A stretch of 13,863 bases of DNA from an uncultured Oscillibacter sp. Lineage in GTDB: Bacteria > Bacillota > Clostridia > Oscillospirales > Oscillospiraceae. Positions within the stretch are counted from its first letter, which is position 1. Each line of letters opens with the position of its first letter. The translations under genes and the position numbers were made by a program. The stretch is taken from the NCBI GenBank assembly GCA_905233795.1, contig CAJOFP010000007.1, forward strand, positions 1 to 13,863. Reading direction: 5' to 3'. This document shows positions 1-6,737 of the stretch, in pieces. A model generated the notes under the pieces. That model searched no databases and was not told where the DNA came from. It was given only the letters and a program-made list of their open reading frames with translations.

Positions 1-1339
1 TGCCCGGTTTCGCTTCATTGCCATTGAAATAGCCATCTTTATATGTGTTATACCAACGCTCTTTTTGATTATCAGGATCATCTTTCATGAAATCAATATC
101 CTGTTTCTGTACGGCTTCCGTCACGCTTGTTTTTACGCCGGAATCTTTATCTAAGCCGAAATCTTTATCTAAATTCTGAAGATGCCGTCCATATTCGATA
201 ACGGCTTTTTTGTCTGTGCTGTCATTGGCGAATAAGCTGTGATAAATTTTTTTCTCCTCTTCCTTGTCCCCAAATGTATCAGAATGAATGGTCACGCCGC
301 TGATTATACCATCATATTCGCATACCAGTGTGGGACGGAATCGACCGGGAGGTAATAAAGAAAACCGCTTTTTAAAACGAAGATTATCACTTATTAAACT
401 GTCAAGTTTTACAGTTATTATATAATAGCCGTAGCCTTTTCTATCTATTTTTTCTACATTCTTGTCATCTTCTGTGTAATAGACTTCCAGAGAATCATAC
501 GCGTTCCCGTCGTTGTTGTCATCTTTTACTTCATGAAGCGTAAGAGTAAATTTTAACTTGCTTAAATCAATTATATTTTCCGGAACTTTTTTACAAGTCA
601 GATAAGCGACAAGCTCTTCTTTATTTTCGATAGTCAATAACGCGTCCAGATAATAGTCCGTGGACTGCGTTTTCATTTGACCGCTTGTCATATTGCCGTC
701 ATAATAGCCGACTTTCGCGCCATCTTCCAGACGCTTGTCATAATCCCGTAAGGCATTAAAACGGCTCCAGTTATTGACATAACTGTCATGATTGTTTTTA
801 TCCGCGATATTCTCAACCTGACTGTAAAATACCGCGTAAACGCCGCCGCTTTTGCGGTCAAATTCCACAACCCAGTAACGCTGATTCAACATATCGTCCA
901 TAGAATCCGAAACCATGACGCGGCGTCCAATATCAATCGAATGATCATCGGAATCAGATGTAAAATAATATAACTCAATCGAATCCGAAATGTCATTTTC
1001 AGGATCGTTCATATATTTTATGCCGACAGGTTTTTTATCGTCTTTCCGTTGTTCTTTAGTGTCTACCAGTCTGAACGCCTCAAAATCATCCGTATAGTTT
1101 TTATAAACGTCCTCATTGCCGCTGGCCCATAATTTGACCAGTTGGTTTTGCGCGGCGATGTAAATAATTTCCGCTTTCGCGTCCAGTTCTTTTTGACGCA
1201 GGTTCAAGCGCAATCCGGTCAGCGACGGGAACGCCACCGCCAAAAGTACGCCCATAATCCCGATTACTATCAGGACTTCCACCATGGAGAAGCCTTTGTG
1301 ATTTTTGTGATTCTTTTTATTATTTCTATATTTTTCCAT
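1..1339 (-). CDS. Long type IV prepilin-like (pseudopilin) protein, 3' end outside the window
   Basis: My reverse-strand translation from the ATG at 1339-1337 stays open for 446 codons to the window edge, with no stop. A basic, Asn/Lys-rich leader of about 15 residues is followed by G-F-S-M-V-E and a hydrophobic helix (VLIVIGIMGVLLAVAF). This is the class III signal: prepilin peptidase should cleave after the Gly near residue 16, and Glu is at +5 of the mature protein. The remaining 400-plus residues are hydrophilic, rich in Asp, Lys, Asn and Tyr, and I do not recognise a domain in them. Most pilins and pseudopilins are 100-200 residues, so this one is unusually long. It could be a minor pilin or a surface protein using a pilin anchor. 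A GAGGTGA ribosome site (1346-1352) lies 6 nt before the start. Its codons are less GCG-rich than those of the plus-strand genes. No pilus-assembly genes are visible, so its system is unknown. The N-terminal call is firm; the function is not. Confidence 0.85.
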   Translation of the reverse strand, partial: MEKYRNNKKNHKNHKGFSMVEVLIVIGIMGVLLAVAFPSLTGLRLNLRQKELDAKAEIIYIAAQNQLVKLWASGNEDVYKNYTDDFEAFRLVDTKEQRKDDKKPVGIKYMNDPENDISDSIELYYFTSDSDDHSIDIGRRVMVSDSMDDMLNQRYWVVEFDRKSGGVYAVFYSQVENIADKNNHDSYVNNWSRFNALRDYDKRLEDGAKVGYYDGNMTSGQMKTQSTDYYLDALLTIENKEELVAYLTCKKVPENIIDLSKLKFTLTLHEVKDDNNDGNAYDSLEVYYTEDDKNVEKIDRKGYGYYIITVKLDSLISDNLRFKKRFSLLPPGRFRPTLVCEYDGIISGVTIHSDTFGDKEEEKKIYHSLFANDSTDKKAVIEYGRHLQNLDKDFGLDKDSGVKTSVTEAVQKQDIDFMKDDPDNQKERWYNTYKDGYFNGNEAKPG

Positions 1340-1513
1340 GAAAAGTCACCTCGCCGAATCTCTGTCGGCCAATCCGTATGCCGTCCGCGTGTTATTTTTT
1401 CTCCGCGTTTCTTTTTTTATAATTTTTTAATATAAATAATAATATAATTTTTTTAGTAAATATTTGTATTTTAATATGACATTTTGGAAATTTCAGGATA
1501 AAATAATTAATTT

Positions 1514-1542
1514 ATTTTATCATTTTTCGCTTAATTTGTCAA
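1514..1542 (-). promoter_or_regulatory. Sigma-A-type promoter for the prepilin gene
   Basis: On the minus strand a perfect TTGACA (1542-1537) is followed by a 17-nt spacer and TAAAAT (1519-1514). Box identity and spacing fit a housekeeping promoter. Transcription would begin near 1507 and leave a leader of roughly 165 nt before the ATG at 1339. The region is A/T-rich, so a chance -10 is easy to find, but the exact -35 with ideal spacing is not. Confidence 0.7.
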
Positions 1543-1615
1543 TATTATGTTAAAATTATAATTTAAGATTCAAAACGAGCGGGGCGCGGACGAAAGATCA
1601 TGATTTGATTCCGGC

Positions 1616-1644
1616 TTGTCAGGAAGCGGAAAAGCGAATATAAT
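1616..1644 (+). promoter_or_regulatory. Sigma-A-type promoter for the aminotransferase gene
   Basis: TTGTCA (1616-1621), a 17-nt spacer and a perfect TATAAT (1639-1644) lie 113 nt before the ATG at 1758. The spacer is G/A-rich rather than A/T-rich, which makes a chance match less likely. The predicted transcript start is near 1651, so the leader would be about 107 nt and would contain the 1668-1728 inverted repeats. Confidence 0.72.
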
Positions 1645-1667
1645 AGATTTTACAGCGCGGCGGTTTA

Positions 1668-1728
1668 AAAATTTATTTTTGATTTTAAATATAAACGGAA
1701 ATCAAAATTTGAATAAAATATAAATTTT
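1668..1728 (+). repeat. Nested inverted repeats in the aminotransferase leader
   Basis: Two exact 9-bp inverted repeats are nested end to end. The outer arm 1668-1676 pairs with 1720-1728. The inner arm 1677-1685 (TTTTGATTT) pairs with 1699-1707 (AAATCAAAA). Together they could form an 18-bp helix with a 13-nt loop and a one-sided 12-nt bulge. The stem is almost entirely A/U, so it is weak, and in A/T-rich DNA such repeats also arise by chance. The structure ends about 30 nt before the start codon. It resembles no riboswitch family that I recognise. Confidence 0.4.
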
Positions 1729-1757
1729 ATCATACGGGTTTGGAATGAAATCAGGAT

Positions 1758-2858
1758 ATGGATATTTTAAATATAAATATGGCGGAACACGGCGGCCGGA
1801 CGGATGATGATAATGGCGGTATGAATATGATTGATTTTTCGGCGAATGTCAGTCCGTTCGGGACGCCGGACGGCGTGCGGCAAGCGTTGGAAAACGCGGC
1901 GCGTGACGCGCATATCTACCCGGACCCGTCATGTCGGAGATTGCGCGGGGCGATTTCGGACGCGTATGGAATCCCGGCGGAGTGGATACTGTGCGGAAAC
2001 GGCGCGTCGGATTTAATTTGGCGTATCGCTTTGGCGTCGTCCCGCAAGAGTTTTTATCGGGGGCGGGCGGCTTTAATCGTCGCGCCGACTTTTTCGGAGT
2101 ATGAAAACGCGCTGAAAGCCTGCGGCAGGGTGAATATCAAGCGTTATAATTTAAATCTTGACGCGGATTTTTATATTAGATCCGATTTTTTGAATTGGAT
2201 CACGGGCGATGTGGATTTGATTTTTTTATGTCAGCCGAACAATCCGACCGGAATGCCGGTCAGGATGGATTTGGCGCGGCGGATATTGAATCGCTGTCGG
2301 GAGACCGGAACGCGTTTAATCTGGGACGAGTGTTTTCTGGATTTCATGGACAGTCCTGAGAATTATACGCTGTTGGACGCTTTATCATCCGAGCCGAATT
2401 TAATTATTTTACGCGCTTTCACGAAATTTTACGGCATGGCGGGGGCGCGTCTGGGCTACGCGTTCTGTTCGGATGAAAATTATTTAAATAATTTAATCGG
2501 TCCGCCGTGGAGCGTATCGCGTCTGGCGCAGGAGGCGGGAATCGCGGCTTTGCGGGATTTGAATTATACGCGGAATTTACGGGATTATATATCGCGTGAG
2601 CGGTCCCGGCTTTATCGGGGATTAAAATTATTAAATTTTCGCGTGATTCCCGGAACGGCGAATTTTTTATTATTTCAAAGTCCGGTTTATTTAGATCAAT
2701 TTTTATATCAAAATGGGATTTTTATTCGTAACTGCGGCAATTTTAAAAATTTAAACGCGTTCTGGTATCGAATCGCCGTCAGGACGGAACAGGAAAATAA
2801 TAGATTGCTGGACGCTTTGCGGGAAGCCGTCGGGACGCTCGCGGAAAATAGAATATAA
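1758..2858 (+). CDS. PLP-dependent aminotransferase, HisC / threonine-phosphate decarboxylase (CobD) type
   Basis: This 366-residue fold-type I PLP enzyme has the length usual for the HisC/CobD family. The N-terminus contains HGG, IDFSANVSPFG and YPDPSCRRLR, which resembles the opening of threonine-phosphate decarboxylase (cobalamin side chain). Later motifs are generic for HisC: GNGASDLI for cofactor phosphate binding, CQPNNPTG, WDECFLDF with the pyridine-binding Asp, and FTKFYGMAGARLGY with the PLP Schiff-base lysine at about K223. A YRIAVR stretch near the C-terminus carries the substrate-carboxylate Arg. It acts in the cytosol. No cob/cbi or his genes are adjacent, so context does not decide between aminopropanol-phosphate and histidinol-phosphate chemistry; the N-terminal HGG/FSANVSP block favours the CobD side. 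Only a weak ribosome site (GGAATGA, 1742-1748) precedes the ATG. A second in-frame ATG at 1779 lacks one. The gene appears monocistronic, driven by the promoter at 1616. Confidence 0.85.
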   Translation: MDILNINMAEHGGRTDDDNGGMNMIDFSANVSPFGTPDGVRQALENAARDAHIYPDPSCRRLRGAISDAYGIPAEWILCGNGASDLIWRIALASSRKSFYRGRAALIVAPTFSEYENALKACGRVNIKRYNLNLDADFYIRSDFLNWITGDVDLIFLCQPNNPTGMPVRMDLARRILNRCRETGTRLIWDECFLDFMDSPENYTLLDALSSEPNLIILRAFTKFYGMAGARLGYAFCSDENYLNNLIGPPWSVSRLAQEAGIAALRDLNYTRNLRDYISRERSRLYRGLKLLNFRVIPGTANFLLFQSPVYLDQFLYQNGIFIRNCGNFKNLNAFWYRIAVRTEQENNRLLDALREAVGTLAENRI

Positions 2859-2863
2859 AAATA

Positions 2864-2909
2864 TATTAAAATTTATAATATAAAATTAATAAAATTATAA
2901 ATTTTAATA
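2864..2909 (+). repeat. 16-bp all-A/T inverted repeat after the aminotransferase gene
   Basis: Arm 2864-2879 is the exact reverse complement of 2894-2909, with a 14-nt loop. It begins 5 nt after the aminotransferase stop codon, the place expected for a transcription end or mRNA 3'-end stem. It has no G/C pairs and no downstream T-run on the plus strand; an A-run follows instead. It is therefore not a canonical intrinsic terminator. It could be a weak 3' stabilising stem or a binding site for a protein that prefers A/T-rich DNA. Confidence 0.45.
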
Positions 2910-2924
2910 AAAACGGGACGGGGC

Positions 2925-2952
2925 TTGCAAGTTTTTCAAGACGTGATATAAT
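2925..2952 (+). promoter_or_regulatory. Probable promoter of the BMP / hybrid kinase operon
   Basis: TTGCAA (2925-2930), a 16-nt spacer and TATAAT (2947-2952) lie in front of the binding-protein gene. The expected transcript start near 2959 gives a leader of about 70 nt to the ATG at 3028. The -35 box lies inside the short palindrome CTTGCAAG (2924-2931), with another CAAG close by, so an operator overlapping the -35 is possible. I do not recognise the regulator. Confidence 0.6.
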
Positions 2953-3027
2953 AATTTTAATATATAAATCGCCGTATGACGCGGAGTGACGGAAGATAAT
3001 AATATAGAAAGCGGGGGAAGGTGCGGC

Positions 3028-4128
3028 ATGAAAAAATTTTTTTTAATGGCGGCTGTCGTTGTTTGTGCGCTATTGGTCAGTGTAACGCTGTTGGCGCGTT
3101 TTCCCGTCGGGATGATGAATCGAAGTCCGAAAGAGATTCAAAAAATCGGAATCATCATGAACGGCAGTATTGAGGATCGAAGTTACAGTCAAGCGCAATA
3201 TGACGCGATTATGGAAGTTGTGGAAGAAAAAAATCTGGAAGTCATCTGTCGTGAGAAAATCGCGGCGGACGAGAATTTTATAACAATCGCGGAAGAACTG
3301 ATTCAGGACGGCTGCGGCATTATTTTCTGTGATAATTATTTATTTGATATATATTTAAAAGAACTGGCGGCGGCGCACTCGGATATTTATTTCATGAACG
3401 CGTCGGGAACGGAGACGGCGGATAATTTGTCGTCATATCTGGGGCGCGTGTATCAGGCGCGTTATTTAACGGGTTTAATCGCCGGATTGGAGACGAAAAC
3501 AAATGAAATCGGCTATATTTTGGCTTGTCTGACGCCGGAGACGATACGGCAGTTAAACGCCTTTACGATAGGCGTAAAGAAAGTCAATCCGGAGGCGAAA
3601 GTATTTGTCCGGCGGACGGATGATTGGAATGACAGTGAAAAAGCCGCGGCGGAAACTTTAATATTATTAAGCGATCATGATATTGATATATTGACGCAGC
3701 ATGTCAATCCCATTTCGCCGCTCCGGGTCGCCGACGAACGCGGCGTTAAAATTATCGGCAATAATTATGACAATCATGAATTATTTCCGCGTACTTATCT
3801 GACGGCGTGCGCGTTTAACTGGAAACCGTTTTTCGAGGCGCGTATACAGGAATGTCTGGAGCGTGAATTTATCGGCAAGCATTACTGGGAGGATATAGAA
3901 AGCGGATTGGTATATCTCGCGCCTGTGACGGAACTGGTCAGCCCGGAGGCGGAGAAAATCGCGGAAGAGGAATTAAAGCGTTTAATCAGCGGCGAATTTG
4001 ACGTTTTTTTCGGGCCTTTGACGGATATTTACGGCGCGGAACAGGTTCGAGAGGGTGAAAATCTGTCGGATCAACGGCTTTTATATGACATGTACTGGTT
4101 TACGGACGGAGTGGTGATGGAATCATGA
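3028..4128 (+). CDS. BMP-family extracytoplasmic binding protein, probable sensor partner of the downstream kinase
   Basis: This protein of about 366 residues belongs to the BMP/PnrA-like (Bmp, PF02608) solute-binding family. Features include a first strand KIGIIMNGSIEDRSYSQ, then GCGIIFCDNYLFD, IYFMNASGTETADNLSSYLGRVYQARYLTGLIAG, IGYILAC and a C-terminal SGEFDVFFGPLTDIYG. Family members usually bind nucleosides or related ligands outside the membrane. I chose the ATG at 3028 because a GGGGGAAGG ribosome site precedes it and it gives a clean MKKFF signal/anchor helix (residues 1-25). A GTG at 2986 would add 14 residues. No proper lipobox is present; the Cys near residue 14 has Val before it, so the protein is probably membrane-tethered by an uncleaved helix or secreted. 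No ABC permease or ATPase gene is near. Its stop overlaps the kinase ATG (ATGA, 4125-4128), so the two are coupled in translation. A role in ligand sensing rather than uptake is inference. Confidence 0.85.
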   Translation: MKKFFLMAAVVVCALLVSVTLLARFPVGMMNRSPKEIQKIGIIMNGSIEDRSYSQAQYDAIMEVVEEKNLEVICREKIAADENFITIAEELIQDGCGIIFCDNYLFDIYLKELAAAHSDIYFMNASGTETADNLSSYLGRVYQARYLTGLIAGLETKTNEIGYILACLTPETIRQLNAFTIGVKKVNPEAKVFVRRTDDWNDSEKAAAETLILLSDHDIDILTQHVNPISPLRVADERGVKIIGNNYDNHELFPRTYLTACAFNWKPFFEARIQECLEREFIGKHYWEDIESGLVYLAPVTELVSPEAEKIAEEELKRLISGEFDVFFGPLTDIYGAEQVREGENLSDQRLLYDMYWFTDGVVMES

Positions 4129-6650
4129 TGGAATTGATCAAATCTGTCAAGCGCAAAATCACGGAATATCACACGCTTCGATTGTCGTTGATTTTAGGTA
4201 TCATGTTGACGGCGTTGATTTTGCTGGGCGTTTTTTTATATGTCCGTGTGGAAGCGTTGCTAAATATTTACATGGAAGTACAGGGCGAAAAACAGGCGGA
4301 GACGCTGGCGGAATTGTCGCGCCGACAATTTCAGGTGGAATTGACGGCGTTATATACGGTGGCGAGCGAACTGCCCCGGATTGAGGGAATGCGCGTGGAG
4401 GCGCTGAAAGCGCTACAGGAGGCGGATTACGACGGAAAAATCGGCGTACAGCATATCGACGGGCGGCCGCTTTTCGGCGAGGCGTATAAAATCCAAGATT
4501 TTCCCTGTATTGAGAGAGCCGTGCGGGGAGAGAACGCCATATCTTTTTGCGCCGGAAAGGGTTTAATGTTCTGCGTTCCGGCGTTTCGTGAAGATAATAT
4601 AGCGTTTGTGGTATATAAATTATATCCTGAGGAAGTATTATTCCGGCGTTTCGGCGTGGTGAGTTACAGCGGCGTCGGACGGACAAAAATCGTGGATATA
4701 AATGATGATATTATTATTACGTCCATGCCGTTGGATTCGGACGAAAAACTGGTCTTTGATGAATTGTCTGTACGGGAAGGCACGGCGTTATTGCATAAAA
4801 GAATATTTCAGACCGGAAGCGCGGCGGTTTTTAAACAATCGAGTATCGGCGAAGTCATGCTATACGCGGCGAGAATCCCGGACAGCGATTATCATTTGGT
4901 TGGATACGTCCCCAAGACGGTTGTCCGGCAGGGCGTGCAGTATATCAGTTATTTAGTGATTTTAGTATTTTTAATACTGGCCGGGACGGTGTTTTCAGGC
5001 GGCTTTTTATTGATTGATCTGGAAAATAAATCAAAAGAAAGCGACGCGTTACGGGAAGCGGCGCGGGTGGCGGAGAAATCCAGCGCGGCGAAAAGCGAAT
5101 TTTTGTCCAACATGAGCCATGATATTAGAACGCCTATGAATGCTATTATTGGCTTTACAAATCTGGCGATTGAAAATCAGGACGACACGGAACGGGTCGG
5201 CGAGTATTTAAATAAAATTCAGGCGTCGTCGAAGCATTTATTGTCTTTAATAAATGATGTATTAGAGATGAGCCGGATCGAGAGCGGCAAAATTGAATTA
5301 AATGAGGTTCCGTGTTCGCTGCCGAGAATATTGCATGATTTGAATACTATCATAATCGGACAGGTAGAGGCGAAGCGGCAGGAATTGAGCATGGACGCCG
5401 TCAATGTATTAAACGAGGACGTTTATTGCGATAAATTAAGATTAAATCAGATATTATTGAATTTATTATCAAACGCCGTGAAATACACGCCCGCCGGGGG
5501 GAAAATCGTCGTCCGCGTGATTCAAAGCGCGAGTGAAAAGCCGGGTTACGCGGCTTATGAAATCCGCGTGAAAGATAACGGCATTGGCATGACGCCGGAG
5601 TTCGCCGCGAAAGTGTTTGACGCGTTTGAGCGCGAACGGAGTTCCACGGTCAGCGGCATACAGGGCACCGGATTGGGCATGGCGATTACGAAGAGCGTAA
5701 TTGATCTGATGGGCGGTCAAATCCGGGTGGAGACGGAAAAAGATAAAGGATCGGAATTTATTGTAAATCTGGAATTAAAAGTCCAGACGGAAACAGCCCC
5801 GGACCGGCGTATTCCTGAATTGAACGGTATACACGCGCTTGTCGTGGACGATGATTTTGATACCTGTGACAGCGCGACGCGCTTATTAACGCAAATGGGA
5901 ATGCGTCCGGAGTGGACGCTGTCAGGAAAAGAAGCGGTATTGAGAGCCAAACACGCGTTAGAACGCGGCGACGGGTTCGGCGTGTTTATTATCGACTGGA
6001 AACTTCCGGATTTAAACGGCGTGGAAGCGGTCAGACAGATTCGGCCTATAGTCGGCGAAGAGGCGCCTATTTTATTAATGACGGCGTATGACTGGCCGTC
6101 CATACGGGATGAGGCGGTGGAAGCAGGCGTAAACGGATTTTGCAACAAGCCGCTGTTTTTATCTGAATTATATAACGATTTGACGCGTGTGATCGGCGAC
6201 GCGGAGAAATCGGAAGAAAAAACCGGCGGCGGGGATATATTGACCGTCGGCAGTTTCGCGGGGAAACGCGTATTATTAACGGACGATATTGAAATGAATC
6301 GTGAAATCGCCGTTGCGCTGTTGGAAATGAATGATTTTGAAGTCGAGCAGGCGTGTGACGGCATAGAGGCGGTGGAGAAAGTGACGAACGCGCCGCCGGG
6401 CTATTACGACGCGGTTTTAATGGATATACAGATGCCCGTCATGAACGGCTATGAAGCGACAAGAAAAATCCGGGCGTCGGGCGGCCCAAACGCGAATATA
6501 CCCATTATAGCCATGACCGCGAACGCGTTTGATGAGGATAAAAAAGCGGCGTATGACGCGGGCATGAACGGGCATGTAGCAAAGCCGATTGACGTTGAAA
6601 AATTAATGGCGGTTCTGGGAGAGATTTTGAGCCGCGACGACAAAAATTAA
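4125..6650 (+). CDS. Membrane hybrid histidine kinase with two receiver domains
   Basis: The 841-residue protein has TM1 at about 20-40, an extracytoplasmic region at about 41-270 that looks Cache/PAS-like, and TM2 at about 273-297. A short coiled linker leads into a HisKA domain with the phosphoacceptor at H332 in SNMSHDIRTPMNAIIG. The HATPase follows: N box with N450 (NLLSNAVKYTP), G1 DNGIGM (D484), F box FDAFERE, and G2 GTGLGM (from G514). Two receiver domains come last: REC1 with acidic triad DDD and phospho-Asp D624 in FIIDWKLPDLNG, and REC2 with LLTDDIEMNRE and D767 in LMDIQMPVMNG. All catalytic residues are present. There is no HPt or DNA-binding domain, so the signal must leave to another protein. 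Its coupling to the BMP gene suggests the two sense a ligand together (inference). REC2 is most like the receiver fragment at 9369-9742; REC1 is diverged and may modulate the kinase. Confidence 0.93.
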   Translation: MMELIKSVKRKITEYHTLRLSLILGIMLTALILLGVFLYVRVEALLNIYMEVQGEKQAETLAELSRRQFQVELTALYTVASELPRIEGMRVEALKALQEADYDGKIGVQHIDGRPLFGEAYKIQDFPCIERAVRGENAISFCAGKGLMFCVPAFREDNIAFVVYKLYPEEVLFRRFGVVSYSGVGRTKIVDINDDIIITSMPLDSDEKLVFDELSVREGTALLHKRIFQTGSAAVFKQSSIGEVMLYAARIPDSDYHLVGYVPKTVVRQGVQYISYLVILVFLILAGTVFSGGFLLIDLENKSKESDALREAARVAEKSSAAKSEFLSNMSHDIRTPMNAIIGFTNLAIENQDDTERVGEYLNKIQASSKHLLSLINDVLEMSRIESGKIELNEVPCSLPRILHDLNTIIIGQVEAKRQELSMDAVNVLNEDVYCDKLRLNQILLNLLSNAVKYTPAGGKIVVRVIQSASEKPGYAAYEIRVKDNGIGMTPEFAAKVFDAFERERSSTVSGIQGTGLGMAITKSVIDLMGGQIRVETEKDKGSEFIVNLELKVQTETAPDRRIPELNGIHALVVDDDFDTCDSATRLLTQMGMRPEWTLSGKEAVLRAKHALERGDGFGVFIIDWKLPDLNGVEAVRQIRPIVGEEAPILLMTAYDWPSIRDEAVEAGVNGFCNKPLFLSELYNDLTRVIGDAEKSEEKTGGGDILTVGSFAGKRVLLTDDIEMNREIAVALLEMNDFEVEQACDGIEAVEKVTNAPPGYYDAVLMDIQMPVMNGYEATRKIRASGGPNANIPIIAMTANAFDEDKKAAYDAGMNGHVAKPIDVEKLMAVLGEILSRDDKN

Positions 6651-6737
6651 TAATATATATTAATAAACGCGATATAAAATAAAAAAATAATAAAATGCCT
6701 CTGTCGTCAAAAAAACATAAGAGAGGGATTATATTTT

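Larger units (their letters stand above)
1340..1757. other. Divergent A/T-rich intergenic region
   Basis: This 418-base stretch separates the minus-strand prepilin gene from the plus-strand aminotransferase gene. It holds a sigma-A-like promoter for each direction (1514-1542 minus, 1616-1644 plus), about 73 bases apart at their -35 boxes. It also holds an inverted-repeat leader (1668-1728) on the plus-strand transcript. The central part around 1572-1635 is noticeably more G/C-rich. A small palindrome, ATCATGAT, lies at about 1597-1604, but I cannot tie it to a regulator. Short open frames here have no ribosome site or recognisable product. Confidence 0.6.

Noticed and set aside
688..1435. Short open frames on both strands (688-870 minus, 788-973 plus, 1142-1435 plus)
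   Set aside because: They overlap the open prepilin frame on the minus strand, have no ribosome sites and no recognisable products.
2986..3027. GTG at 2986 as the start of the BMP protein
   Set aside because: It has a poor ribosome site and would put a 14-residue polar extension before a clean signal/anchor helix; ATG 3028 is better supported.
5717..6364. 215-residue minus-strand frame inside the hybrid kinase gene
   Set aside because: It is antisense to the receiver domains and its Ser/Pro-rich composition is what reverse reading of this codon usage gives; other long antisense frames have the same cause.
6698..6726. CCTCT/AGAGG pairing that could hide the ribosome site of the permease-kinase gene
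   Set aside because: Only 5 bp with a 19-nt loop; a purine-rich ribosome site finds such partners by chance.
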